In this document: positions 25,359-37,005 of the stretch, piece by piece
Position numbering within the stretch: position 1 is the stretch's first letter
How the letters are laid out: every line of letters begins with the position of its first letter
Source of the DNA: Agapanthus africanus
Lineage: Eukaryota; Streptophyta; Magnoliopsida; Asparagales; Amaryllidaceae
Reading direction: 5' to 3'
NCBI GenBank assembly: GCA_030015575.1
Contig: CM057342.1
Location: 258,068,867-258,132,866, forward strand
Length of the DNA: 64,000 nt
Notes under the pieces: model-generated
The model's input: the letters and a program-made list of their open reading frames with translations, nothing else
Databases searched by the model: none
Told to the model about the DNA's origin: nothing
Program-made: the position numbers and the translations under genes

Positions 25359-26436
25359 TGAAGGGTGTTTTTCGTCACCCCATTGAGATGGGAAATACGC
25401 GTCGCTTATCGGGCGTATACAGATTCCCCCTGCCTAAGGTAGATTGGGGTTTATTGATTGTGGGGATCCGAATCTCCGGCAGCCGCGGACTAAGCTACCA
25501 TTAATTACCCCTCGCCTTTGAAGCGAAGGAACCTTCATGCGAACTTAATGTGCAGTGTGCGTATGTATGTGTGTCTTGAGGGGTTTTGGGTATATCGGAG
25601 GCCTTGCGGTGTGTGGGACAGCGCCCCGTTAGAAATTTTTTCTAGCGGGGGACGTGTTTTAAGTGTGGAGTGTATGAGAAAAAGAAAGAAGAAAAGAAAA
25701 AAAACGGTGAGTAACGTCCTAAGGACATGTGGGCGCTGGGCGCTGGGCACCAGTGCCTCACGTGCCCGGCTCGTGGGCGCTGGGTGTCAGTGCCTCACGT
25801 GCCCGGCTCGTGGGTGCTGGGTGCTAGGCGTGAGCGCCTCACGCGCCCAGCACGTGGGCGCTGGGCGCCTGCAGAAAGATGAGGCTTAGCCCTGAGAAGA
25901 GGAGTTGAACTTCTGAAAAGGATTTTTTATCTATAGAGTTAAACTCCAAAATATTTTGAATGGGGTTAAACTCCTAAAAGAATTTTATTTGTGGAGTTAA
26001 ACTCCAAAAGATCTTGACAAATAGAGTTGAACTCCCGGAAATCTTTGGAGATGATCAAAGGGGACCCCTTTCTTCTCCCCTTTAGCCCTACATCTTCTTT
26101 TGAGACTTGGATCTTCCCGGAGTGGGGTTTTTGGAGATGGGTCTACTTCTTCCTCTCTGTTGGCTGCATTTGGAGAAAAGGGCGGGTGAGACTTAAAAAT
26201 CTCTCATTTTAGGGATTTGATGGAAGATCCGAGCTCTCCTTCAAGGGTTTTATGGTGAAAAACTGTTTCTTTTTGGGAAAAAAAGAGAGTTAAACTCTTA
26301 ATTTAATTCAAAAAAAGGAAGAATATTTAAAACCTTGAGAAATGAGAAGGAGGCACAGAACCCAAATTTTTGAGAGAGTGAAAAAGTTGTTGATTTTTCA
26401 TCATGTTTGCCTTTATAGACTATACACTTTACATAT

Positions 26437-28531
26437 TGTTGGATATAGTGCCCTCAAAGTCAATTATTAGATCGCAGGCACGTGATTGCAATGATTGCGG
26501 AGGACCTATACCGGTAGGACAGTCTTACTCGAGATGATAGTATGCTATCTGGTTTGCCTTTATCAGTCGTGTACAGGTTTAGGTGACTGATCACTGTTAC
26601 ACTTTGATAGAGCCCTTAGGATCTTGCTTTACTACCAACAGTATGATGTCGATCATATACGTGAGAGTTGGGTGGTTTATACGCATATCCTTAATTATGG
26701 TCCCTAGTCGTGGGAGTTTCGAGACAGGGTATCGATACTCCGGAGTAGACTAGTGTATACAGTCGAGACCCCGACGAGGGGCGGTGGCCGGTCTCACAAG
26801 CCACTGGTGTCAGTTGGATCACCTAAGATGTATACAAGTGCTCATTGGGTTATGAGTACACCGGACAGGACTCGCCGGGAACCTGCTAGTTGGTATTATA
26901 CCTATCGTCAGATAGCAGTTCCCTGGTGACATGTGTACAGGTTAGTTCATCGACCTGAGGTCGTCATTTGTCTCGTGTGAGTTTCCACTGTGCTTTGATT
27001 TCTACCCTACCACGGCTCAAAGGAGTCGTGCAAACAGGTATTTTTTGGGTACAGTCCCGAGCTACATGGAGGCAAGTGAGCAAATCGGCAGGGGATTCGT
27101 CTCTCCCGGTATTGGGGGTGAGATCGCGCTGTGTCTAGGAGAGCCATTACACAAAGCCCACGGCCGTGGCAGGATATTTACTGGTAGGTACTCCAGTAGT
27201 ATCTCAGGGTGTTTTTGGGCTACACTCCGACACGACTTATACTGCTATTGGGGGTCTGACGTTACCAGCCCCCTAGGCCGATATGCGATACTCATAGGCG
27301 AACGGACCGGACTGTATATACATTGTCACTGTTAGGCTCAGTAGGGTTTCCGGATGAGTTCGCTCATCGGCCTCCCTTGAGGTCAGTCCATGGGCAGCCG
27401 TTACGCACTGCTAGTGCCGCTGACGGCTTGTGGTTAAACCCACTGCCAGGGTATTGACGAGTCATTAGAGTCCCCCACAGATAGTTTCCCAAGTTCGGGC
27501 GAAACGTTGTAGAGGCCATATGGTTTTATGGCAGGGTTCGGAAAATGCATGTGCGTTTACGCACGTGTCATATTTCGGGCAGATAATACTGGTGGACTTT
27601 GGTTTAAGCCGGATCCAAGTATTATATTGAGTAGATATAATATCTTTGTCTCAGTTGCATTTGTATTCGGTCGTAATACAAATGCGGGTATGTTTATACA
27701 GTTACGGGGTTATCCTGAAATTCGTTTCGGGATCGCTTTTGGAAATTGCCAGTTTCCAGTTTCCTGTATTTGACATTCGGTTAAATGCGGATTTATCTTT
27801 CCGTCACTCGGGTGAGTCATGAGGGTGAGTCGTGCTTCTAGAAGCTTCTAGATTGGTGACTAGGTTCATGAATCTTTGGTTGCATTTATTAAGTGGTGAC
27901 TAGGTTTAAATGAGTCATTCTTTTCCTTTAATGCTTTTTGTTCTTGTTAAAGATATTTGATTTAGATCTTTTTCCATTATGGTCACCACTTTGCTCCTAC
28001 CCTCACCTCCCTTTTCCTATATGATGGCCGACCCCTCTTTGTGAGTGAGGGGATTGATTTTTGATTAAAAAGACTATGGTTTTGGATGTATGGAAATTTC
28101 ATAGCTCATTTCTCATTCCATTTCAATTCAAATGGCAACTTCATTAACCGTTCGTTCATAGTTTTGGACGAAACGAGACAAAGTGTTCTACTCATTCTCT
28201 ACATCAATCTTGGTCATCTCTTTTAGCAAACTTGATGACCGAGTTGCCTCGAGTCAGAGGAGGGAGCCCGTTTAAAGATCCGTTGACGTGGTGCCACCTG
28301 GACGACGAGATCGGAGATCGATGAGATCGGAGCAGCCGCAACAAAGCGTGGGATGATGGTTAAAGAACGAAGGACTCGGATCGTTCGGTATAACCTTTCT
28401 ACTCTCTTTGTAGTTTGTTAGTTTAGCAATAATGGCAGATCCGGGTTATAGTATACGATAGCGCCAGTTAAAAAGTTTTTGTTCCGCATTTGGCGTCTGT
28501 TAGACGGCCGGGGCGCTACTGTAGACTTACA
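26437..28531 (+). repeat. Solo copia-A LTR (2095 bp), TSD CATAT
   Basis: Starts TGTTGGATATAGTGCCC and ends GACTTACA, in the + orientation. A perfect 5-bp TSD, CATAT, flanks it (26432-26436 and 28532-28536), and an uninterrupted LTR-G at about 38268-38290 shows the empty site. No internal region, primer site or purine tract adjoins it, so the two LTRs of an earlier insertion recombined and removed the rest. Confidence 0.95.
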
Positions 28532-28821
28532 CATATAGCCCTTTGGGCTTTGCCAAGTGACACTTGTACCACCCCATGCTTTATATGCTTATTTTTTTTT
28601 GCACATAACCTATGGGGTTCATAAAATTTTGGCTTTCTACCCATTTTTCATACATTTATTTCTAAAAAAATTGCATTGAACTAATTTATTGCTTCATTCT
28701 TGGAATGGAGCCGGCCCCTTCCATTCTTGGTCTTGACTTGGGCTTGGACCCATTTCGCTTGAGCTTGGTCCCGCTTGGCTGGGAGTTGACTAACTTTGAC
28801 TTAGTCAACCAGGGTGTAATT

Positions 28822-28836
28822 TTTGACCCCAACAAA
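28822..28836 (-). promoter_or_regulatory. U3 start of the Tat 3' LTR and adjacent purine tract
   Basis: Minus-strand reading is TGATGGGGGCACTT (28837-28850) followed by TGTTGGGGTCAAAAA. A G-run ending just before TG is the usual gypsy polypurine tract. Confidence 0.75.
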
Positions 28837-28940
28837 GTGCCCCCATCAATAAATGCACACCACATATATGGGTCGTCTGCATGAAATTGATGGATCTTTT
28901 TTCGCGTGGAGGTCGACTTGATTTGGTTCCCGTTTTGACG

Positions 28941-29378
28941 AAGTGGAGGTCGATACTGCCCTTTTCGCGATGTGGACGGTCGATGCTTCCCTTTTAGCGA
29001 CGTGGACGGTCGGTGCTGCCATTTTTACGACGTGGACGGTCGGTGCTGCCCTTTTTGCGACGTGGACGGTCGGTGCTTCCATTTTTGCGACTTGGACGGT
29101 CGGTGCTGCCCTTTCAGCGACATGGACGGTCGGTGCTGCCATTTTTGCGACTTGGATAGTCGATGCTGCCATTTTTGCGACTTGGACGATCGATACTGCC
29201 TTTTTAGCGATCTGGACGGTCGGTGCTGCCCTTTTAGTGACGTGGACGGTCGGTGCTGCCATTTTTGCGATTTGGATGGTCGATGTTGCCCTTTTAGCGA
29301 TGTAGACGGTCGGTGCTGCCCTTTTAGCGATGTAGACGGTCGGTGCTGCCCTTTTAGCGACGTGGACGATCGGTACTT
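28941..29378. repeat. 30-bp tandem repeat, 14.6 copies
   Basis: Unit of the form GTGGACGGTCGGTGCTGCC + TTTTTGCGAC, repeated in exact 30-bp register with a few substitutions per copy. Because 30 is a multiple of 3 and stops are rare, it yields repetitive open frames in two forward frames and one reverse frame. These are unlikely to be genes. It lies between integrase and the 3' LTR of a Tat element, a place known for satellite-like repeats in this lineage. Confidence 0.95.
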
Positions 29379-29659
29379 AATTTGATTTGCTCCGCTTCTT
29401 GCGGTGTCAGGATTGGAGTTGACTTATTTGATTTGATTTGTTTTGGATGTTCCCTACCTGTCCGGCGGGACTTTCGAGCTTAGAAGTGCTGCAGGGTGGG
29501 ACTTTGATTTGATCTGCTTGATTTCTGCCTTATTTGACAGGATTTTGAATTTGAGAGGAATATGGAATTTGGATTTTGTCTAGTATCGGTATTGCGGCAC
29601 TGGAATAATACCAGGAACAACTCATCATTTGCCCCGGGAGGACTTGGGATTTGGTTTTT

Positions 29660-29842
29660 GGGTCGGCATCAGCACCGCTAACATTGAAGCGTAATGTCAG
29701 GAATGACTCATCATTTGCCGTTGCCCATTGGGGAACGACGGCTTAGGAGATAGGTTTAGATCCCTATCACCTAAGGCTTTTCAATTTTATGAACCGTAAG
29801 GGTCTCATAAAAGCATTTTCTCCCTACGAGTCGAGAGGATCT
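29660..29842. repeat. Duplicated segment, first copy
   Basis: Direct repeat of 30328-30510 (offset 668 bp), about 90 percent identical: GGGTCGGCATCAGCACCGCTAAC ... CTCCCTACGAGTCGA. Shorter repeats of the 'AGGAGCGACTCATCATT' and 'GAGTCGxxAGGATCTCA' types occur several times between and around the copies. Confidence 0.85.
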
Positions 29843-30327
29843 CATAGATGCATTTTCTTCTTAGGAGTCATGAGGACCCCCAAGTGTGTTTTTCTCTTGT
29901 GAGTCGTAAGGATCCCACAAAGGTATTTTCTTACGAGTCGAGAGGATCTCATAAGCTCTATTCTCCTCATGTATCGTGAGGACACATGAGTGGGTCTTTC
30001 CAAATAGAACATAATTCTGATGGCGAAGACCGGCCGTAGGGCTGGTGATTACCGTGGGACATGGGTGTGATTTAACATATTTATGCCCGTGGATTGTATA
30101 TGGTAGTCCAGTTGAGGACTGGCCGTAGGGCTGGGAGAATTTGAGGGATTTGGATTTTGGTTGGCGTCTGCATCGCTACACCGGAATGTGGTTCCAGGAG
30201 CGACTCATCATTCGCCGTTTGGGAATCTTGGGGTTTGAGTTTTGGTTAGCGTCTGCATCGTTACACTAGAATGTGGTACCAGGAGTGACTCATCATTCGC
30301 CGTTTGGGAATTTGGAGTTTGAGTTTT

Positions 30328-30510
30328 GGGTCGGCATCAGCACCGCTAACACTGAAACGTAGTGCCAGGAGCGACTCATCATTTACCGTGCCCGTTAGGG
30401 AACGATGGCTTAGGAGATAAGTTTAGATCCTTATCACCTAAGACTTTTCAATTTTATGAGCCATAAGAGTTTCATAAAAGCATTTTCTCCCTACGAGTCG
30501 AAAAGATCTT
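30328..30510. repeat. Duplicated segment, second copy
   Basis: Partner of the segment at 29660. The interval between them contains further related modules (about 30158-30230 and 30240-30310), so the 3' region of the Tat element grew by repeated local duplication. Confidence 0.85.
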
Positions 30511-30933
30511 GCAGGTGTATTTCTCCCTAGGAATCGTGGGGATTCCTAAGTGTGTTACTCCTTTGTGAGTCGTAAGGATCTCACACGGGGATTTTCTCCT
30601 CACAAGGTCGAGAAGACTTTGCGAGTGTATTTCATTTCTTTTCTTGAGTTTGCGCCCTTTCGGGTTTTCACAAACTCGCCGACAGTCCTGCTGTTTTTTC
30701 TCACGGAGCCCTTTCGGGTTTTCATTCATGCCCGTTTTGCTTATGGACATACCATTTTTCTTTCTTTTTTTCTATCTTTTTTGCTTCATCACTGGTAGGA
30801 CTTCAGATGTAGTCTCGCCGGCAGGACCTGGGAGACAAGGGTCATTTGCGCCCGTGGATTGTATACGGTTTTACAGGATGTATGATCCAGACCGTAAGGC
30901 CTGTGTGCTCAATTCATCTGCGACTTGAAGCAT

Positions 30934-32200
30934 TCACGCGTAGTATTTCTTGAGATATCAGCTATTGATGGGTGGCATAGGCCTTTCTCCCTCAGCATTT
31001 ATCAGCTGGTAGGATCCTCCATCAAACACTTTCTCGATGACATATGGTCCTTCCCAGTTTGGCTCGAATTTTCCCTTGGCATGTCAGTTGGAGATGATCG
31101 GTCTTTTAAGGACCAACACTAATTCACCTTTCTTAAAAGCAAGGATACAGGTCATCTTGTCATAGGCCTGTGACATTTAGGCTCGATACAGCTCCAGATT
31201 TTTCTGTACTGCGAACCTCTTTTCTTCGAGAGCATCAAGCTTTTCGAGCCGAAGGAGGACGTTTTCCTCCTCTGTCGACTCATGCTGGACAGCCATTCTT
31301 AGGTTCGGAACTTCGACTTCGAGCAGGAGGATTGCTTCCACTCTGAAGAGTAATGAGTATGGAGTGGACTGAGTTGGAGTGCAGTGCGTGGTACGATATG
31401 CCCATAACGTCTCGTAGAGCTTGAGATTCCAGTCTCTCTTGCATAGAGTTTTATTGAAGGTACGAAGCTAGCCCATTGGCTCTTAGATTATAGATAGAGA
31501 AATATCTCCAGTCTATCTTGTGCTGAGTAGCGAACCTTAAGATTTTGAAGCTCTTGAAAGAAGTCCTGTTGTCGGAAATGATTCTTCTTGGTGTATTGAA
31601 GCGGTATAGAATATTATGCCGGAAGAATATCAGAATATCTTTTGTCTTAACTTCTTTTAGTGGGACAGTTTCAGTCCATTTGGAGAAGTAGTCAGTTGCG
31701 GTCAATATGATCCAGTGGCCTTTGGATGACGGAGGATCAATTGGACCAATTATGTCGGTGCCCTAAACTTCGAAGGGCCATAACGCCACTGTCGGATATA
31801 GCAGATTGGGATACTTGTGAATGAAATCACCGTGAATTTGGCAGAGGTGACACCTCCTCGCATACTCTTCGCAATCTCTTATCATGGTAGGCCAGTAATA
31901 TCCAAACCGTTTGATTTGAAGCTGCATTTTGGGGCTAGATTGGTGAGCTCCGCAAACGCCCGAGTGAACTTCTTTCATGACTTTTTGGGGTTCGGCCGAT
32001 GATAGACATATGAGACAGAGTTGGTCATATGATCTGCGGTATAGCGTATTATTTAAAAACACGTATCAGAGAGCTCTCTTCTTCAGCTGAATCCTTGCAG
32101 ATTTTCCTTCGGACAGCTTGTCATATCGGAGATACTCTATGAAGGGTTTTCTCCAATCGGGCTCGTCTTGAATGATCAGAGCTTTTTCGGCAAGATTGTT
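30934..32200 (-). pseudogene. Tat integrase, inactive
   Basis: Reading the minus strand from 32200: a zinc-binding HHCC region (EVHSGVCGAHQ ... CEEYARRCHLCQIHG, about 31840-31990), a stop at WPFEV, the core with GTDIIGP and TDYFSKWTE, then IISDNRTSF (second acidic residue present, the normal G of DNGT lost), then RANGLA with the third catalytic Glu region frameshifted. The C-terminal GPYVIEKVFDGGSYQL and a final LKKYYA-stop at 30934 show the normal protein end. At least four stops and one frameshift make it non-functional. Confidence 0.85.
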
Positions 32201-32248
32201 CTCTTGTTCTATGCTTCCTTCTTCACGCAAAGAGATTGGAGGTAGAAT

Positions 32249-32800
32249 TTACCGGCTTCTGACTGTTATCAAAATTTCATCCATATCGGGATCAGCCAGC
32301 TCCTTGGCTAAGTGAGCGAGTACGTCAGTTTTTCCATTCAATACCCTAGGAACTCTCATCAGTTCAATGTGGGTAAACTGTTTCATGAGTTCCACCACCC
32401 GGCTTCTGTACCGAGCTAACTTGGGTTTGTATATCTTATAGTTGCCGCTTACTTGGTTGACGACAAGCTGGAAATCACCGTAGACCCGTAACTGAAGGAT
32501 TTCCATTTCTATAGCGAGCTCCAGACCAGCTATCAGAGCTTCGTACTCAACCTCGTTGTTTGTACGAGGCTCGGTAAGAGCAAAGGAACGTCGTAGGTTC
32601 TTCCTGATGGCGTGGCGAACACCAATCATATCCCTGCTTTTATCTCCGGGATGCTTGATTTGCTGGAGGTGCTTATTAATGATTTGTTGGAGGTCCTTAT
32701 TGATGAGGCTCCATCAAAGTAGAGCTCCCAACATGGCTCGCTATCCTCAAGGTGTAGCACTTGTTCATTGGGTAATTCATAATTTAGTGGCGACCCTTCT
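32249..32800 (-). pseudogene. Second (archaeal-type) RNase H of the Tat element, inactive
   Basis: Visible motifs are LYFDGASS at the start (about 32715), GVRHAI region, [21 protein letters not shown] (TNNxxEYEAL is the family signature), [16 protein letters not shown], and [12 protein letters not shown]. An in-frame stop replaces Gly in the AGIGLVFATP stretch, and the frame changes. A 24-bp tandem duplication (32657-32680 and 32681-32704) inserts eight codons between the first Asp motif and the next strand. Confidence 0.85.
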
Positions 32801-32853
32801 GGTATAAGATGAGCAGCGAGAAAGTCGGCGAGGCCTTGCCCTTTTACTACTTT

Positions 32854-33510
32854 CTAAGGAGTATAAACCATGTCAAACTCAAGCAGCAAGACAGCCCATC
32901 TTGCTATTCTGCCGGCTAGGCTTGCCTTGGTCATTAAGTGTTTAAGCGGGTCGATCTTGGAGGTCAGCGTAACCCGATGAGCGAGAAGATGGTGTTTTAG
33001 CTTCTTCACGGCAAATATCAGGGCCAGGCACGGCTTTTCAATCGAGGAATAGTTGTGTTCCGCCTCGACTAAAGTTCGACTGAGGTAGTTGAGGGCGTTT
33101 TCTCTTCCCTCCTCGTTGTTTTGAGCAAGGAGCGCACCGAGTGACTCATATAGCACGGCAGTATAGAGAATCAACGGCTTATTTGGAATAGGAGCAGCAA
33201 GCACTAGAGGGTGCAACAGGTATTGTTTGATACTTTCGAACACTTCTTGACATTCGGCATCCCAGACAAAAGGAGCTCCTTTCTTCATGAGCTTTGAGAA
33301 GGGCCTACATCTCCCCGATAAATTTGAGATAAACCTTCGTATATAAGCAAGCTTACTTTGAAAAGATCTCAACTGCATCAGATTCTTCGAAGGGGGCATC
33401 TCTATGATAGCCTTTATCTTTGATGGGTCAACTTCGATCTCCCGATGTCGGACTATAAACCCTAAGAATTTTCCCGACGACACTCCAAAAGCGCACTTCA
33501 AAGGATTCAT
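32854..33510 (-). pseudogene. Reverse transcriptase thumb/connection and RNase H of the Tat element
   Basis: A 218-codon open stretch: MNPLKCAFGVSSGKFLGFIV (reverse transcriptase thumb), then LILYTAVLYESLGALLAQ (RNase H; the first catalytic Asp, normally LYxAVSD or similar, is not evident), NYLSRTLVEAEHNYSSIEK and ARWAVLLLEFDMVYTP. It ends at a TAG at 32854-32856 where the family normally has Gln before KxVKGQxLADFL; LADFL continues after the stop. Confidence 0.85.
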
Positions 33511-34820
33511 CTTCAGATCGTATTCCCTCAGTCGGGTGAGAACGGTCCTGAGATCTCGGATGTGATCGGCTTGGCTTTTTTCTTGACGACTAAATCATCA
33601 ACGTAACATTCGACGACCTTATGGATTAAGTCATCAAAGATTTTGGTCATTGCCCTTTGATATGTGGCTCCCGCATTCTTCAATCCGAATGGCATCACCT
33701 TGTAGCAGTATATCCCGATCGGGGTTCAAAACGCTGTGTGTTTCTCATCCTCGGGTGATATCTTGATCTAATTATATCCAGACGAGACATCCATGAAGGT
33801 GAACAGCTCATAATTTGAGGTATCGTCGACCATCATTTCCATGACCGGGAACAGGAAGTCGTCTTTAGGGCATGCCTTGTTCAGGTCCCTGAAATCAATA
33901 CAGACTCGGATCTGCCCATTCTTCTTTTTCAGTGGGACAATGCAAGCGATCCAATCCGCATATTTCTCTTCTCTGATGAAGCCGGCATCGATGTGTTTCT
34001 TGGTTTTCTCGATGACCTTTTCTTCCAGCTCCCTTCTCATTCTTCGCGGAGCTTGTTTGACTGGCTTGACATCAGAAGATATAGCTAGCTTATGCATGGC
34101 CACCTCAGGAGACAGGCCATGCATTTCTTTGGACATCCATTCGAAGCAGTCGACGAACTCATGCAGTAAGGCGATTATCTGCTCTTTCATTCCCTCTGAC
34201 AAGAGTGAGCTGATGTAAGTCGGCTTTGGATTATCGGGCGTTCCCAAATCAATCTTGGTTAGCTCGTAAAAGGTTGCTTGTCCGCCATCTTCGAGCTCTC
34301 GAGGGGATTCTTCTGGCTTGGCTAGCTCGTCGCCATCATTTGACCCTTCGCTGGCTTCACCAATATGGATCATGTAGCATGCTCTGATATCAGGGTGAAT
34401 GAAACCTATGCCCTGTCTGTCTGGGATTTGTCCATCGATGAGTGCTCGGACCTGAGGCGGATGCCACAACCCTTCATAAAACTTCACTTCGGAGTCCGTT
34501 TGATATAACCGACATCTGCACTTTTTAAAATATTCCCGCATTTCAGGCGCATAATATTTGGGATTGAGAATGGCTCTTATGCTTCTTTCATAAGGAAGGC
34601 ACGTGGCAGACAAATCGTCTGGGTGCACGACAGGATTTGACCCATAAAACATTATGCCCTTCTGTCCACTTTTCCTTCCGGGAATGTAGAAAGTTTGCAG
34701 TTGGTGCACGATAGAGACCGACAAAGCATCTAGCTCCTTGCACATCTGTTCCGGCACCCTTGTGATAGCTAGGGACCTTTCTGTAATCTCGAAGGTTTCT
34801 CTTAGCTTCGCTTTTTGCAA
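33511..34820 (-). pseudogene. Tat reverse transcriptase, interrupted
   Basis: An open stretch of 350 codons (33768-34820) contains the linker (HKLAISSDVKPVKQAPRRM), GFIREEKYADWIACIV, VCIDFRDLNKACPKDDF and FTFMDVSSGYN (catalytic Asp present). It ends at TAG (33768-33770) where the family has Gln (GYNQI). A second stop, TGA at 33726-33728, replaces Arg in TAFRTP. The frame then continues through VMPFGLKNAGATYQRAM and the catalytic box YVDD (33594-33605), then loses one A in an A-run and shifts. The catalytic residues survive but the protein cannot be made whole. Confidence 0.88.
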
Positions 34821-35150
34821 GAGAGCCCAATCTGCATAGCTGTTGCAAGGCGGGTCGTCTTCCTCCGACTCTTCAATGTCGCTGCGGAAATGAGGGCGAA
34901 TTTTGCTGCCGGATGGGCTTTCAGTATCAGACTCGTCCGTATCGCTACCGAAATGAGGGCGAGTTTAACGGAGGGATGGACTTCCTGCATCGGATTCATC
35001 AGTGTCACTGTCGAAACGCGGACGCACTTGGAGGATTTTGTTTTTGAAAGTGACAGACGGCTTAAATTTGCTTTTGAGTTTCGGGGGCGCTCTGTCCTCG
35101 GTCAGTTGTGGCTTAGCATTTTGGGGGTTCACAAAGTATCGAGAATCTTC
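34821..35150 (-). repeat. Spacer with 63-bp tandem repeat encoding Asp/Ser-rich units
   Basis: A 63-bp unit repeats about 2.3 times (34879-35024). In the proper frame it encodes a 21-residue acidic unit containing SDTDES and RPxF; the current frame is shifted. It sits between protease and reverse transcriptase, where it would have formed a flexible linker. Confidence 0.7.
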
Positions 35151-35249
35151 ATATCAGACTTTATGCACACCGAACGGCTGGATGTCTCCGTCAATGCGTC
35201 TTTCTTCGCCATTTTTAGTATACTTCATGTATTGATGGAGAGTTGACGG

Positions 35250-35786
35250 AACAATGCCGTAATCGTGGAGCCACGGCCGTCCCAAGAGAATTTTATAAGA
35301 CGTATCGGCGTCGATCATATATATCTTAGCTTCGGTTTGCAGGTCCCCAAACCTGATTGGTAAAGCTATGGATCCCAGAACTTGCTGGCAATTTTGATTG
35401 AACCCTTGAATGACAATCCTTTTCCTTGACAGGTGTCAGACGTCCATTGACAAACTCTTCAGAGTCCACAAGTTCATGATATTCACTGAGGATCCCGGAT
35501 CAATCAATATGCGATTAATCCGATTTCCGTCGCTGTACCCGGTCACGTAAAGCGACCAGTTATGCTCAGCTATCCCCAGTAGCAGGTCTTCGTCCTTAAA
35601 CGTGACCGCGGCGGTATGAAAGGTGTACTGGGCTTCTTTCATATTAATTTCAGCAAAGCAAACCTGGTACCGCTCGGGGTTTTGTAGAGCGTGAATAAGA
35701 ACATCTCTGAGTTCTTTAGATAGGACCAAGGTATCGTAAATGCTCAGGAGAGACGGAAGCTTACGGAGATACGCCTGATTGTGCAT
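35250..35786 (-). pseudogene. Retropepsin-like protease of the Tat element, inactive
   Basis: The active-site turn is seen as ILIDPGSSVNIMN (35487-35501 for D-P-G-S-S). The family has DTG or DSG, so the second residue has changed to Pro. Further along in another frame comes DADTSYKILLGRPWLH, the flap/second-half signature ILLGRPW. A stop at 35436 separates them. N-terminal to the turn is HTAAVTFKDEDLLLG, the usual Gag-protease junction. Confidence 0.82.
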
Positions 35787-36150
35787 TTGTTGGAGTCATC
35801 GCCTGAACTCGTCCGCGACATTTGATGATGCCATTTGTTCCGACAAACTTGCCCCTAGCTGGAGCACCATAGAGTCGTTCGGACATTGTCTTAAATTTGG
35901 GTTGTGGTGCCTTAACAATCACAACGTTCGGCCTCTTGCCCCTTGAGGCCGGCTTGGCCACTTGGTTTGCTGGGATTTCTGCCAGATGAGCGCTCCCAGC
36001 AGGGTAGATGATGACGGAACCAAATTGGTGGGGCAGTTCCTCCCACTGCTGACTGAGGCTTGCGAGGAGAATCACGCGAGCATTGATTTTAACCACTACG
36101 GGATCAGGGTCGCGTCGGAAGTTGAATTCATCTTAGAAGACATCGTCGTT
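35787..36150 (-). pseudogene. Possible Gag C-terminal remnant
   Basis: About 110 residues upstream of protease with a basic stretch (VAKPASRGKRPNVVIVKAPQPKF) and no zinc knuckle or capsid motif. A normal Gag would be several times longer. The element sequence seems to end near 36150, so most of gag and the 5' LTR were deleted. Confidence 0.45.
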
Positions 36151-36596
36151 GAAAGTTGATTGTTGTAAGGAAAAACATTATTTCAGTAAAAATATCGGTA
36201 TATATGTTAAATGAGTTCACATGAACGCTTGACCCGAGATATGGGAGGAGAGAAAAGTCCAGGAATATATATGTACTAAATAACATAGGAATAAATATAT
36301 ATGCTAATAAATATACTATATATATTATTAGATATGTTGAAATAAATATTTCTTTTAAATCTATAACATATTAAATGAACAAAAGATGTATGATTTAAAT
36401 AAGCATTGCTACCTAAAAAATAAAGTTAAAATGATATAAGTTTCTTGTATTTGTCTGCGGATATCCGTATACGTAAAATTCGTATATCTGGATATTTGTA
36501 TCAGTACCCGGATAATTTGGCTAAATCTGTGGACGTGTATGTACGACCGGATTTGAAAACTCGTATCGGTATTCGAAAAATATCTAGATTCGGATG
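36151..36596. other. AT-rich junction DNA and copia-C left TSD
   Basis: Very AT-rich to about 36440, then a stretch built from variants of GGATATCCG/CGTATCGG (36455-36590). No gene seen. GGATG at 36592-36596 is the left TSD of copia-C. Confidence 0.6.
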
Positions 36597-37005
36597 TGCA
36601 GGGTTACCTAAGACGGTAGCAAGGTTTCGGAAGGCATCGTCCATACCAAATTCAAAATTTTTCCGTTTTAGCTAACCCTAACTAAGAATCGTTAACTAGA
36701 GATCGATGGAAATGAAATGCAAACACTTTGCAATAAGAAGTGAGCAAGGAATACAACCTTTATAGACCGGTCCTTCACTTCAATAACTCCGTGTAGTAGT
36801 CCTTTCGCTGCGATCGTGAACTCCGGACTCTAGATAGGCTCCCATGAAGAAACGAACATGCTTGCTTCGATGTGTTCGAGGCCGAAAATGATCTACGTCG
36901 AGGAGACACTAACCCAAGCTATTTCTTCACTAGGTCAAGAACTTTGTAACGAGAACACTATATACTAAATGGCAAGTAGTAGAGGATGATGAAGTAGGAA
37001 GTGGG

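Larger units (their letters stand above)
25359..28836 (-). repeat. LTR-G: 3' LTR of the Tat element, interrupted
   Basis: Matches the solo LTR at 37006-38569 on both sides of the nested copia-A LTR. Shared blocks include GGGTGTTTTTCGTCACCCC near one end, a CG-rich tandem repeat (about 25735-25865), 'GGTGAAAAACT' and the CCCCAACA end. Removing the insertion leaves about 1.38 kb. On the minus strand TGTTGGGGTC follows the purine tract TGATGGGGGCACTT, so this is the 3' LTR of the adjacent internal region. The left flank is the old Tekay-like LTR. Confidence 0.85.
25359..36150 (-). mobile_element. Tat-lineage Ty3/gypsy element (minus strand), 5' end and gag missing
   Basis: On the minus strand the order is protease, a long spacer, reverse transcriptase, RNase H, a second RNase H, integrase, about 2 kb of repeats, purine tract, 3' LTR. 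The second RNase H between the first and integrase is the hallmark of the Tat lineage. The 5' LTR, primer site and most of gag are absent at the right end (sequence character changes near 36150). Coding regions carry several stops, many explained by C-to-T change (CAG to TAG, CGA to TGA) as expected of methylated DNA, plus frameshifts. The 3' LTR contains a solo copia-A LTR. Confidence 0.88.

Noticed and set aside
25535..25889. Cys/Arg-rich ORFs near 25.5-25.9 kb
   Set aside because: Inside LTR-G and built from its GC-rich repeat.
28846..29385. Three overlapping repetitive ORFs on both strands
   Set aside because: Produced by the 30-bp tandem repeat, whose length is a multiple of three.
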